Part shown: in pieces, positions 1 to 8,247 of the stretch
Numbering within the stretch: the first letter of the stretch is position 1
Layout of the letters: each line of letters begins with the position of its first letter
NCBI GenBank assembly: GCA_016700335.1
Contig: CP065014.1
Coordinates: 2,455,001 to 2,519,000 of the forward strand
Direction of reading: 5' to 3'
DNA length: 64,000 nt
Source: Chlorobiota bacterium
GTDB taxonomy: Bacteria > Bacteroidota > Ignavibacteria > OLB7
Position numbers and translations under genes: made by a program
The notes under the pieces: generated by a model
What the model was told of the DNA's origin: nothing
The model's input: the letters and a program-made list of their open reading frames with translations, nothing else
Database searches by the model: none

Positions 1-1112
1 GAGTTAAAATCTACTACTTCACTTTTAGTAAAAAATAAAGTAATCATCGAGCCAGATCTATTAATACAATTATCGATGGAATATTTATTCCCAAAATATT
101 TTAATTGACTTTCAATTTCATTTGTAATAACTTCTAATTTAGGATATGGGTTTTCATTAATCAATGTTTGCAATGTTGCAAGACCAGCAGTTACTGCTAA
201 AGGATTCCCAGATAAAGTACCTGCTTGATAAACAGCTCCTAAAGGAGAAACTTTCTCCATTAAATAACTTTTCCCACCATATGCACCAACAGGTAAACCA
301 CCGCCAATAATTTTACCATATGTAACCATATCAGGAATAATACCATATACTTCTGATGCACCACCAAAAGCAACTCTGAAGCCTGTCATCACTTCATCAA
401 AAATTAATACAGTCCCTTTCTCTGTACAAAGTTCTCGAAGATTTTTCAAGAATACTGGATTAGATTTAATAACTCCCATATTTCCACAAATAGGCTCAAT
501 TATTACTGCAGCTATTTTATCATCATTTAACTTGAACAAATTTTTTACAGATTCAATATCATTAAAATTGGCTACTAATGTATCTTGTGCTGTCCCTTTA
601 GTAACTCCTGGTGAGTTTGGTTCTCCTAGAGTCATAAGTCCACTTCCAGCTTTTATTAAAAATGAATCACCATGTCCATGATAGCAACCTTCAAATTTTA
701 TAATCTTATCAAAACCAGTATATCCTCTTGCAACTATAATTGCAGACATAGTTGCTTCAGTACCACTTGAAACCATTCTAACCATTTCAAGAGTTGGGAT
801 ATTTTTACAAAGGAATTCAGCAAGCTCAACTTCAGCTTCGCAAGGAGCTCCAAAACTTACAGCTTTTAGAATTTGTTTGGATAATGCTTCAATTACAATT
901 GGATGATTATGACCTAAAATAAATGGTCCCCAAGATCCAACATAATCAATATAATTATTCCCATCAACATCTGTCAAATTTGAACCAAAAGCTGATTCAA
1001 AAAATATAGGTTTTCCACCAACAGATTTAAAAGCTCTAGCTGGTGAATTTACACCTCCAGGAATAACTTTTTTAGCTCTCTCAAATAAATTATTGCTTTT
1101 ATTTATAATCAT
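1..1112 (-). CDS. hemL: Glutamate-1-semialdehyde 2,1-aminomutase, 3' end outside window
   Basis: PLP enzyme that converts glutamate-1-semialdehyde to 5-aminolevulinate, the C5 route to heme. I translated this from the minus strand: it starts MIINKSNNLFERAKKVIPGG and runs open to base 1, giving about 370 of the usual 425-430 residues. Visible family motifs are the PGGVNSPARAF substrate region, VSSGTEATMSAI (cofactor phosphate), FDEVMTGFR, and the PLP-lysine segment YGKIIGGGLPVGAYGG. The C-terminal 50-60 residues lie beyond the window. It is the last visible gene of a minus-strand run, about 90 bp downstream of a hypothetical gene. The assignment is firm; the family is easily separated from other class III aminotransferases by these motifs. 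Confidence 0.96.
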   Translation of the reverse strand, partial: MIINKSNNLFERAKKVIPGGVNSPARAFKSVGGKPIFFESAFGSNLTDVDGNNYIDYVGSWGPFILGHNHPIVIEALSKQILKAVSFGAPCEAEVELAEFLCKNIPTLEMVRMVSSGTEATMSAIIVARGYTGFDKIIKFEGCYHGHGDSFLIKAGSGLMTLGEPNSPGVTKGTAQDTLVANFNDIESVKNLFKLNDDKIAAVIIEPICGNMGVIKSNPVFLKNLRELCTEKGTVLIFDEVMTGFRVAFGGASEVYGIIPDMVTYGKIIGGGLPVGAYGGKSYLMEKVSPLGAVYQAGTLSGNPLAVTAGLATLQTLINENPYPKLEVITNEIESQLKYFGNKYSIDNCINRSGSMITLFFTKSEVVDFN

Positions 1113-1201
1113 TATTATTGAGTAAAATTTACATAATGTAGGATAATTTCATACCCAACATTAAAACAAAATAACATATTTTAAACTCAAGTTACCTTTC
1201 C

Positions 1202-1609
1202 TTAAAACCTTTCAAATAGAGTACCTGCGGCATTGTTAGATCTTTCTAATAATAATGTTCTTGCCACTTCAGTACAAGCAAAAACTTTGGAAATATTTTC
1301 ATTCGAATCTACATTTAATATTTCTAAAACCTTATTATGAGTTATATAATCTTCTAATTCAGGCATATTCTCAGATGAAATTTCTAGAAGTTCTTCAAGA
1401 GTTTGTTCTTCATCTGTTTCAATTAAATCAAGTATCAAATAAGCCCTACAATAAAACATTAAAGAAGCTCTTGATAACCTTTTAAATTCAAAAACTAATT
1501 CTTCGTTTATTGGATCTAACTCAGTTAACAATCTCCATTGTTCTTCGGCAATAATATGATATTCATCTGCTGTTGTAAGTATTTTTTTGTGAATTGGTAT
1601 TTTCTCCAT
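1202..1609 (-). CDS. Hypothetical acidic helical protein
   Basis: 135 residues, no signal peptide or membrane segment, rich in Glu and Leu and probably all alpha-helical. I do not recognise the family. One Cys lies in the YCRAYLIL stretch and one in FACTEVA. It sits 86 bp downstream of gpmA and about 90 bp upstream of hemL in a co-oriented run, so it could be co-transcribed with them. Nothing in the sequence indicates a function. The ORF is credible because its start is ATG, it fits the spacing of the run, and the opposite-strand ORF here is shorter and low-complexity. Confidence 0.7.
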   Translation of the reverse strand: MEKIPIHKKILTTADEYHIIAEEQWRLLTELDPINEELVFEFKRLSRASLMFYCRAYLILDLIETDEEQTLEELLEISSENMPELEDYITHNKVLEILNVDSNENISKVFACTEVARTLLLERSNNAAGTLFERF

Positions 1610-1695
1610 AAAATAGTTTTTTGTTAATTGGCAATTCCAAAAACAATAAGATTAAAATTTAAGTAATTCAAATTTTTTAGAAATAATTTCTTTTA

Positions 1696-2325
1696 TTAAA
1701 TAGATAAAATAGTTTTTGAAAGAGGTATTAAATTGCCTTCAATATTAACACCCATTTCAAAAACAATTGGAGTGCCTGTAGGAATTTCAAGATTTAAAAT
1801 ACTTTCATGTGTATGGTTTTCTAACCTATACATCATTGCTCTTAAAGAATTACCATGAGCAACAACTAACACATTTTTATTTTCCAAAAGTTTTGGTTCA
1901 ATGTATTTTTCATAATATGGCATAACTCTGTTAATTGTCATTGCTAAGCTTTCTGCTTCTTTACCAGGAGGGGGAATATCAAAACTTCTGCGCCAAATAT
2001 GAACTTGATCTGCACCATATTTTAATCTTGTTTCATCTTTATTTAAACCCTGTAAATCACCGTAATGTCTTTCATTTAAGGCAATATCTCTAAATGTTGG
2101 AAGGTTAATTATTCCAGCTTCATTTAATGCAATTTCAGCTGTGTTAATAGCTCTCTTTAAACATGAAGTAAATAATACATCGATTTTAAAATTTTTAATT
2201 TTTTTTCCAGCTAACAATGCCTCCTCTTCTCCTTTTAATGAGAGATCAACATCTACCCAACCTGTAAATCTGTTCTCTAAATTCCAACTTGATTGACCGT
2301 GACGAAGTAAAATTAAATTTGACAT
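1696..2325 (-). CDS. gpmA: 2,3-bisphosphoglycerate-dependent phosphoglycerate mutase
   Basis: Glycolytic/gluconeogenic enzyme interconverting 3- and 2-phosphoglycerate through a phosphohistidine. The N-terminus carries LLRHGQSSWN, with His9 as the phosphorylated residue, followed by NRFTGWVDVDLS. NERHYGDLQGLNK holds the substrate-binding Arg/His/Tyr, and VVAHGNSLRAM holds the second catalytic His. At 209 residues it is shorter than the 230-250 of many GpmA proteins but typical of compact bacterial forms. It lies in a minus-strand run 45 bp downstream of a small membrane protein gene. A broad-specificity histidine phosphatase is less likely, given the intact RHYGDLQGL segment. Confidence 0.95.
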   Translation of the reverse strand: MSNLILLRHGQSSWNLENRFTGWVDVDLSLKGEEEALLAGKKIKNFKIDVLFTSCLKRAINTAEIALNEAGIINLPTFRDIALNERHYGDLQGLNKDETRLKYGADQVHIWRRSFDIPPPGKEAESLAMTINRVMPYYEKYIEPKLLENKNVLVVAHGNSLRAMMYRLENHTHESILNLEIPTGTPIVFEMGVNIEGNLIPLSKTILSI

Positions 2326-2370
2326 TATAGAATTTTTAAAGAATTTTAAATTTTAGGTAAAATAAAAAAG

Positions 2371-2745
2371 TTAAAATAGTTTTCTCCATTTTTTTGGAGA
2401 AAATGTGTCAATAATTACAAAACTAATTGCAGCTAAAAGCCCTGCAAACAATATATCAATTATGTTATCTGTTAAACTAGACATTGATCTTGGAAATTTT
2501 TCCCAAAACCACTTGTGAATACCTAAGTATTTACCTAACCTTAAAGATAAATCATGTGAAGATAATATTATAATTGCTAACCCTAAACCAATAAAAAGGG
2601 CATGGGTTAATTTTAGCACTTTGTATTGATCTCTTGTCTTAAGTTTTCTTTCTTCCTTTGTAACCCCAACAGCAATTGGGAAAAAATTAATATATAGAAA
2701 TGAACCAAGTAAAAGTAATACAGAATATATAATTATCAAGTTCAT
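2371..2745 (-). CDS. Small integral membrane protein, unknown function
   Basis: 124 residues with three hydrophobic stretches, about residues 1-24, 46-64 and 94-114, separated by basic loops (KEERKLKTRDQYK and the C-terminal SPKKWRKLF). The hydrophobic segments predict an inner-membrane protein with a positively charged cytoplasmic tail. I do not recognise a family. It lies between the Nfu scaffold gene (47 bp upstream) and gpmA (45 bp downstream). The context does not point to a role. Confidence 0.75.
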   Translation of the reverse strand: MNLIIIYSVLLLLGSFLYINFFPIAVGVTKEERKLKTRDQYKVLKLTHALFIGLGLAIIILSSHDLSLRLGKYLGIHKWFWEKFPRSMSSLTDNIIDILFAGLLAAISFVIIDTFSPKKWRKLF

Positions 2746-2792
2746 TTTTTTAAGATAAAAATTTAAAAATAACTTTAAAAGTTTAAAATTAT

Positions 2793-3026
2793 CTACTTCA
2801 CTCTTTCAACCCTACGAATTTCAGGAACATAATAAATCAAAGTTTTTTCAACACCAGCTCTTAAAGTTAAAATTGCAAGAGCGCAATTTTCACAATTACC
2901 TATAAACCTAATTTCACAAGTTCTAGTTGATTCTTCAAAATTCACAAATTCAATATCTCCACCATCTTGTTGCAGATATGGTCTTATTATTTGGATTGCA
3001 GATAATATTTTATCTTCTATATTCAA
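2793..3026 (-). CDS. NifU C-terminal-domain (Nfu) Fe-S scaffold
   Basis: 77-residue stand-alone Nfu domain. The LQQDGGDIEFV start and the CENC motif within IGNCENCALAILTLRAGVE are the hallmark of the family, which binds a transient 4Fe-4S cluster between two protomers and hands it to target enzymes. Its start is only 5 bp downstream of the mrp stop, so the two Fe-S genes are almost certainly co-transcribed and probably translationally coupled. A cysteine desulfurase is encoded elsewhere in the window (22201-23376). The N-terminal U-type domain of NifU is absent, as is normal for this class. Confidence 0.93.
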   Translation of the reverse strand: MNIEDKILSAIQIIRPYLQQDGGDIEFVNFEESTRTCEIRFIGNCENCALAILTLRAGVEKTLIYYVPEIRRVERVK

Positions 3027-3031
3027 TTTAA

Positions 3032-4153
3032 TTAATCGTCTGATCCAAGTAATATTTGAATTGGAGCTGATTGATTCATGTTCTGAATCGATATTTGTTG
3101 AGCTAAAGCCCTTGCAATTGATCTTATTACAAGCGTCTGTTCAGATTCGGGATTTCTAATAACAGCAGGAATCCCTTCATCACCACCTTCTCTTATATTT
3201 TGTACAATTGGTAACTCACCTAAAAAAGGGACTTTCATTTCTTCTGCTGTTCTTTTACCACCACCATTTGAGAATATTTCATATCTTTTTCCAGTATCGG
3301 GAGCAATAAAATAACACATATTTTCAATTATCCCTAACACTGGCACTTGCACTCTTTCAAACATTCTTAACCCTTTTCTAGCATCTGCTAAAGCAACATC
3401 CTGTGGAGTTGTAACAATTACAGCACCAGTTAAAGGTAAAGTTTGAGTAAGTGTTAATTGAATATCTCCAGTACCAGGTGGCATATCAAAAATTAAGTAA
3501 TCTAAGTCTCCCCACTCAACATCACCAATAAATTGTTTTAATGCACCTGCCGCCATAGGTCCTCTCCAAATTACAGCTTGATCAGGATCTACCATAAACC
3601 CAATAGACATAATTTTAACACCATATTTTTCTAATGCTTCAAGTCTTCTTTCCCCTTTTTCATTCTGATAGATTCTTGGTTGCTCTCCATTTAATCCGAA
3701 CATTATTGGTGCAGATGGACCGTATATATCTGCATCAATAAAGCCGACCTTGCTACCTTCTAAAGCAAGTGATACAGCCAGGTTAACAGCCACAGTAGAT
3801 TTGCCAACCCCACCTTTACCAGAAGCAATTGCTATTGTATTCTTTACACCAGATAATATTCCACCAGATGCTTTTCTATTACTACCAATTACTTGTGCGG
3901 TCATGTTAACTTCTGCTTTTTCGAAGCCAATATTATTCAATATTGAAACTGCTTGAGCTTGCATTTGATCTTTTACTGGGCATGCAGGTGTTGTTAACTG
4001 TATTTCTACTTTAACATTTTTTCCATCAATCTTCACTTCCTTTACAAAACCTAATTCAACAATGTTTCTATGAAGATCTGGGTCTTGAATAACCGACAGT
4101 TCCTTTAGAATTTGATCTTCTGTTGCTATATTTTTATTTCCAAAAAGCCCCAT
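3032..4153 (-). CDS. mrp: Mrp/ApbC-type P-loop ATPase, Fe-S carrier
   Basis: 373 residues. An N-terminal MIP18/DUF59 domain (about 10-95, with the TTPACPVKDQM motif) precedes an NBP35/Mrp ATPase domain with a deviant Walker A GKGGVGKST near residue 115 and the DADIYGPSAP and FDMPPGTGD motifs. The family binds and transfers Fe-S clusters. The region after IIENM reads CYFIAPDTGK, where many homologues have a CPxC pair, so the canonical ATPase-domain cluster ligands look incomplete. It sits directly upstream of the Nfu gene with a 5-bp gap, supporting a joint role in Fe-S delivery. Confidence 0.95.
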   Translation of the reverse strand: MGLFGNKNIATEDQILKELSVIQDPDLHRNIVELGFVKEVKIDGKNVKVEIQLTTPACPVKDQMQAQAVSILNNIGFEKAEVNMTAQVIGSNRKASGGILSGVKNTIAIASGKGGVGKSTVAVNLAVSLALEGSKVGFIDADIYGPSAPIMFGLNGEQPRIYQNEKGERRLEALEKYGVKIMSIGFMVDPDQAVIWRGPMAAGALKQFIGDVEWGDLDYLIFDMPPGTGDIQLTLTQTLPLTGAVIVTTPQDVALADARKGLRMFERVQVPVLGIIENMCYFIAPDTGKRYEIFSNGGGKRTAEEMKVPFLGELPIVQNIREGGDEGIPAVIRNPESEQTLVIRSIARALAQQISIQNMNQSAPIQILLGSDD

Positions 4154-4271
4154 TTATTTTATTTTCTAATTTAATGAACGAAATATTTGTTTATTATCCT
4201 TATTAAATTCTACACCTATTTCAATTTATTCTTATATAAATTATTAAGATTTGAAAGTTAATAATTTTTAT

Positions 4272-4700
4272 TTATAATTCTATTCTTCTAGTTGCTGATG
4301 CTGTGGATGTTTCAAAAATTGTTACATCAATTGCATCTATATTTTTATAAGATTTAATCTCATCTTTTATACTTTCAGCAAACCATAAAGAAATATTTTC
4401 AGCAGTTGTATTAAAGTCAACTATTAACTTTTTCATGTCATGTTCTTCAAGAAAATGCAATACAGTAGCATCATCACTACTACACATAAATGCATGATCT
4501 AATGTATCAACTAATGGTTGGACTATTTGTTTTAACTCAAAATAATCTAATAAAAATCCATTAAGATCTAGTTCACCTTCAAGGGATACAATCATTCTAT
4601 ATGAATGACCATGTAAGTTTTTACATAATCCATTATGAAATGGTAATCGATGACCCATTTCCCATCGAAATTCTTTTGTTATAATCGCTTTATTTTTCAT
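4272..4700 (-). CDS. queD: 6-carboxytetrahydropterin synthase (queuosine pathway)
   Basis: 142 residues of the 6-pyruvoyl-tetrahydropterin synthase family. The GHRLPFHNGLCKNLHGHSYR block supplies Zn-binding histidines and the catalytic cysteine, and LLDYFELK plus LDHAF match the family core. QueD makes 6-carboxy-tetrahydropterin from dihydroneopterin triphosphate in queuosine/7-deazaguanine synthesis. The start codon immediately follows the queF stop with no gap, so both genes form one translational unit. queA is encoded elsewhere (49348-50391). No preQ1 riboswitch is recognisable upstream. Confidence 0.95.
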   Translation of the reverse strand: MKNKAIITKEFRWEMGHRLPFHNGLCKNLHGHSYRMIVSLEGELDLNGFLLDYFELKQIVQPLVDTLDHAFMCSSDDATVLHFLEEHDMKKLIVDFNTTAENISLWFAESIKDEIKSYKNIDAIDVTIFETSTASATRRIEL

Positions 4701-5066
4701 CTATTTATTCTTTGATAATTTTCCTTTAGAATTAAATTTATGTTCAATAATTATATCTGAATTCAAACCACCTCTAGTTGTAAACTCACCAGTAACTTTA
4801 ATATATCTTGGTTTTAATAAATCTATCATATCATCAGCAATTTGATTTGTTGCAGCTTCATAAAAGATACCTTTATTTCTGAACTCTAGGAAATAATACT
4901 TAAGAGATTTTAATTCAACACAATTTTTATCGGGAATATATTCAATTGTAATTGTACCAAAGTCTGGCAAACCAGTCATTGGGCATACAGATGTAAATTC
5001 AGGATTTGAATGTATAATAGTGTAATCTCGTTTGGGATTTGGATTTGGAAATAATTCTAATTTCAT
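4701..5066 (-). CDS. queF: NADPH-dependent preQ0 reductase
   Basis: 121 residues, the short unimodular QueF type. It contains SVCPMTGLPDFGTI with the catalytic Cys at residue 28, the ELKSLKYYFLEFRN substrate-binding block and FYEAATN. It reduces the nitrile of 7-cyano-7-deazaguanine to the amine preQ1. It is at the short end for the family because there is little N-terminal sequence before the catalytic cysteine. queD follows with zero spacing, which supports the assignment. Confidence 0.95.
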   Translation of the reverse strand: MKLELFPNPNPKRDYTIIHSNPEFTSVCPMTGLPDFGTITIEYIPDKNCVELKSLKYYFLEFRNKGIFYEAATNQIADDMIDLLKPRYIKVTGEFTTRGGLNSDIIIEHKFNSKGKLSKNK

Positions 5067-5110
5067 TTAAATTTATTATTAATTTATATCATAAAATATT
5101 TTTACAATTT

Positions 5111-6190
5111 CTAAACAATTCTTCTAATGTAAGGGATTTTTTTCAATGTATTTACTAAAACTAAAGCTATTATTAAAGTAAATGTAACTAATAATGGAAC
5201 AGCTATTATTGAATCCAATTTTACATTTAAAAAATTGTCATTATACATTTTAATTCCTAAGTAACCATGTTTTAGATATTCTAAAATAAAGAGATGTGAA
5301 AGATAAATACCATAACTATTTTTTGAAATAATAAGTATTAGCTTGTTAATATAAATATTATTTATGTTGTTAAATTTTTGAGTTGTTTTAATATATTCAT
5401 AAAACCCAACAGATATTAAAATACAAGTTGGTGTTAAGTAAATAAAAAAATTCTCGTATAATTTGTAATCTATATTTGAATAATACCAAGTTCCAAAAAA
5501 TGTGATTAAAATTGATACAAAAGAAAATACATAAATTACTTTTTTAAATGGAAGTTCGTATCTAGATAAATAATAACCTGTAACAAACAATCCAATATAT
5601 CCTAACCAACCAATATATTTTATTAAGAAAAAAGTAGGGTAATAAGTTGAAACAATAGTTACAAAAAACCATAAAACTAAGAAATACTCAATTTCATTTT
5701 TTGTTGCATATTTAATAAAGACCTTGAATGTTGGTGTTAAAAAGTACAATCCAATAATCATTGGTACAAACCACAAATGATGAAAAGTCTCTCCAAATAA
5801 AAATGATTTGATGATATCTACAATAGGTAAAGGCTTTCCTTGAGCTATTAAGGTTCCATGACTGTATAAAGCATAAACTGCTGACCAAAATAAAAAGGGG
5901 ATGAATATTTTAGAAAATCTTTTCTTAAAAAATAGGGTTACAGACTCATCTTTATCTGGGTTTAATAACATTGAACCACTAATCATTACAAATACTGGAA
6001 CTGCCCACCTTGTTACAGAATTAAAGAAATTGCAGGATAACCAGTTAAATAGTAGATTGGAATTGATAAATGTTTCTCCTTTTGAGATATTGTACAATAC
6101 GTCACCGCTTGCATGTACGAAAATAACAGCTATAGTACCCAAAGCCCGTAATAAATCTGAGAATTCCGAACGTTTTGGTTTTAAGTCCAC
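5111..6190 (-). CDS. Acyltransferase family 3 membrane protein
   Basis: 359 residues with about ten hydrophobic segments and the acyltransferase-3 (OafA/WecH-like) signature: an early membrane His in IAVIFVHASGD, the RWAVPVFVMISGSMLL stretch, and HHLWFVPMIIGLYFLTP. Such enzymes O-acetylate surface polysaccharides, peptidoglycan or lipids at the inner membrane. It lies between queF (44 bp) and the GlmU-type uridylyltransferase (90 bp). With that neighbour, a role in surface glycan modification is plausible, but the substrate cannot be read from sequence. Confidence 0.9.
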   Translation of the reverse strand: MDLKPKRSEFSDLLRALGTIAVIFVHASGDVLYNISKGETFINSNLLFNWLSCNFFNSVTRWAVPVFVMISGSMLLNPDKDESVTLFFKKRFSKIFIPFLFWSAVYALYSHGTLIAQGKPLPIVDIIKSFLFGETFHHLWFVPMIIGLYFLTPTFKVFIKYATKNEIEYFLVLWFFVTIVSTYYPTFFLIKYIGWLGYIGLFVTGYYLSRYELPFKKVIYVFSFVSILITFFGTWYYSNIDYKLYENFFIYLTPTCILISVGFYEYIKTTQKFNNINNIYINKLILIISKNSYGIYLSHLFILEYLKHGYLGIKMYNDNFLNVKLDSIIAVPLLVTFTLIIALVLVNTLKKIPYIRRIV

Positions 6191-6280
6191 TATACTAATT
6201 ATTTAAATTAATTATTGTAAGCTACAAAATAAAAAAGTAATTATAAATAATAGTAGAATGAAATTCTATTGGAAATGTAC

Positions 6281-7072
6281 TTATATTATACTCATAAATT
6301 TCTCTACTTCTGCTAAATGTTCAGGAGTATTAACACCTTGAACCTCATTAAAATTATTTGATAAAAAAGCTGTAATCTTTTTACCTTTTTCAACTAGTTT
6401 TCCAATTACATCAGTTAAATAATATTCACCTTGAGAGTTGTCATTTGTAATTTTTGAAAGTGATTCTTTTAATTCTTTACATTTAAATACATAGATACCA
6501 GAATTGATTTCTTTAACTAATAACTCAGTCTGATTTGCATCTTTTTGTTCAACAATTTTTTCAACAACATTATTCTGATTTCTTATTACTCTACCATATC
6601 CAGTTGGGTTTTCTGCAATTACTGTTAATATTGTTGCCGATGAATTAGTAATTGAATGTTCTTGAAAGAGTAGTTTTATTGTTTCTGATGAAAGTAAAGG
6701 TACATCACCAGAGAGAATTAAAACATCGCCATTAAAATTTTCTAAATTTGGAATTGCTTGAATAACTGCATGACCAGTACCTAATTGTTGTAATTGTTCA
6801 GCAAATTCAACTTTGTCCTCAAATACATTTTTAAGATAATCTTTAACATCTTCTTTATTATGACCCACAATAACTATAACTTTATTAGCACCACTATTCA
6901 TTGCTTGGTTTACCACATGGTGAATCATTGGTAAGCCACCAACTTCAAACATAACTTTCGCTTTTTCTGAGTTTCTCATTCTTGTCCCTTTTCCAGCTGC
7001 CATTAAAATTGCAGCTAAATCATTATTCTGTTTATCCAACATATTCATATTTACGTCCTGAGAGTTGTTCAT
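6281..7072 (-). CDS. GlmU-type UDP-N-acetylglucosamine pyrophosphorylase domain protein
   Basis: 263-residue nucleotidyltransferase with LAAILMAAGKGTRM, the QLQQLGTGHAV loop, LSGDVPLL (metal-binding Asp) and NSGIYVF, all as in the uridylyltransferase half of GlmU. The C-terminal left-handed beta-helix acetyltransferase half is absent, and full GlmU is about 450 residues. It is therefore either a stand-alone UDP-GlcNAc pyrophosphorylase whose acetyltransferase is encoded elsewhere, or a related sugar nucleotidyltransferase. The start overlaps the end of panD by 41 bp; later in-frame ATGs at residues 9 and 11 also overlap panD, so the exact start is unsure. Confidence 0.88.
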   Translation of the reverse strand: MNNSQDVNMNMLDKQNNDLAAILMAAGKGTRMRNSEKAKVMFEVGGLPMIHHVVNQAMNSGANKVIVIVGHNKEDVKDYLKNVFEDKVEFAEQLQQLGTGHAVIQAIPNLENFNGDVLILSGDVPLLSSETIKLLFQEHSITNSSATILTVIAENPTGYGRVIRNQNNVVEKIVEQKDANQTELLVKEINSGIYVFKCKELKESLSKITNDNSQGEYYLTDVIGKLVEKGKKITAFLSNNFNEVQGVNTPEHLAEVEKFMSII

Positions 7073-7427
7073 TTGAAATTGAAGAGATTTTATTTTGTTT
7101 ATTCACATGAACAATAGTTGGTTTGTGAGTTTTTGCTTCTTCATTTGACATACTAGAATATGTCATAATTATAATTTCATCTCCAGTAGCTCCTTTCCTT
7201 GCTGCAGCCCCGTTCAAACAAACAACCCCAGATCCTCTTTTACCAGAAATAACATAAGTTTCAAAACGCTCTCCATTATTTACGTTTACAACTGAAACTT
7301 TTTCATATTCAATAATATCTGCAGCTTCCATAAGTTCCATATCGATTGTTAAACTCCCCTCATAATACAAGTCAGCTTCTGTAATTGTTGCTCTATGTAT
7401 TTTTGATTTAAAAAGAAATCTTGTCAT
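7032..7427 (-). CDS. panD: Aspartate 1-decarboxylase precursor
   Basis: 131 residues. Pyruvoyl-dependent enzyme forming beta-alanine for pantothenate and CoA. The self-cleavage site YYEGS gives Gly24-Ser25, with Ser25 becoming the pyruvoyl group. Lys9 and Arg (KRGSGVVCLNGAAARK) match active-site residues. The length is normal. It is the first gene of the minus-strand run, and its 3' end overlaps the start of the uridylyltransferase gene. The opposite-strand ispF starts about 340 bp away, so the gap probably carries divergent promoters. Confidence 0.95.
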   Translation of the reverse strand: MTRFLFKSKIHRATITEADLYYEGSLTIDMELMEAADIIEYEKVSVVNVNNGERFETYVISGKRGSGVVCLNGAAARKGATGDEIIIMTYSSMSNEEAKTHKPTIVHVNKQNKISSISNEQLSGRKYEYVG

Positions 7428-7765
7428 TATATAAAATAATTTAATTTAGATTCAAATTTCGGAAATAAGTGACGATAATATAGAAAAAAAGTTTTAAAGT
7501 AATTTTTTATTGTAACTCAGTTTTGGTACTAATTAATTTTCAGTATTACATTTTTTATTTTATTCACAAAGAATTACATTCTCATCTTTTTCTTTACTAT
7601 CATTTAAGGGTGTAAGTTAATTATCTTTGTAGAACAACGAATTTGCTTTTTTAATCCACAATTAATATTTTATATTGATCTCAAATGATAGATTTAAATA
7701 AATCAAATTCAAAAAAATCAAATAAATTTTTCAAACTATTTTTTAAACAAAATCCACTTTAAACA
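7428..7765. other. Divergent intergenic region between panD and ispF
   Basis: A 338-bp AT-rich gap. It holds a TATCTTTG box facing ispF (7622-7629), a possible 25-codon leader ORF (7685-7762) and an AAAGTAATTTT string (7496-7506) that recurs upstream of other genes. I see no panD-facing promoter of equal quality and no terminator. Confidence 0.6.
7622..7629 (+). promoter_or_regulatory. TAnnTTTG promoter box upstream of ispF
   Basis: TATCTTTG matches the Bacteroidota -7 consensus TAnnTTTG. No clear TTTG -33 partner lies about 20 bp upstream. Transcription would start near 7636, leaving a leader of about 130 nt before ispF. Confidence 0.45.
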
Positions 7766-8242
7766 TTGTTAGTAGGAATTGGTTACGATATACATCGCCT
7801 TGAAAAGGGCTTACCGATGAGATTAGGTGGAATAGATATTCCAGAATCTGAGTACGGACCTGTAGCACATTCTGATGGAGATGTTTTACTACATGCAATT
7901 TGTGATGCACTTTTAGGTGCAGCAGGGTTAGGAGATATTGGTAAACATTTTCCAGATACAGATTCTGCTTTTAAAAATATTAAATCAATTGAATTATTAA
8001 ATAGAGTAAATAATCTTTTATTGGAAAACAATTTGAAAGTTTACAATGTTGACACTATGCTAATTCTTGAAACTCCTAAAATATCTAAGTACAAAGATTC
8101 TATGTGTAAGGCGATCGCTGAAGTATTAAGATTAAATGAAAATAGAGTTTCAGTAAAAGCAACTACGAATGAAACTCTAGATTCAATTGGAAGCAAATTA
8201 GCCATTGCTGCTCATGCTATTGCTTCTTTAACCGAATTGTAA
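7766..8242 (+). CDS. ispF: 2-C-methyl-D-erythritol 2,4-cyclodiphosphate synthase
   Basis: 158 residues. Zn-dependent cyclase of the MEP isoprenoid pathway. GIGYDIHRLEKG supplies Asp8 and His10, SDGDVLLHAICDALLGA supplies the second metal His, and the DIGKHFPDTD and KATTNE motifs are intact. The start is TTG; no in-frame ATG precedes the conserved GIGYDIHR, so the TTG is well supported. dxs, another MEP gene, lies at 38736. The next gene begins 5 bp downstream. Confidence 0.95.
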   Translation: MLVGIGYDIHRLEKGLPMRLGGIDIPESEYGPVAHSDGDVLLHAICDALLGAAGLGDIGKHFPDTDSAFKNIKSIELLNRVNNLLLENNLKVYNVDTMLILETPKISKYKDSMCKAIAEVLRLNENRVSVKATTNETLDSIGSKLAIAAHAIASLTEL

Positions 8243-8247
8243 TTGAA

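Noticed and set aside
5067..5110. preQ1 riboswitch before queF-queD
   Set aside because: The 44-bp gap is AT-rich with no pseudoknot-like element.
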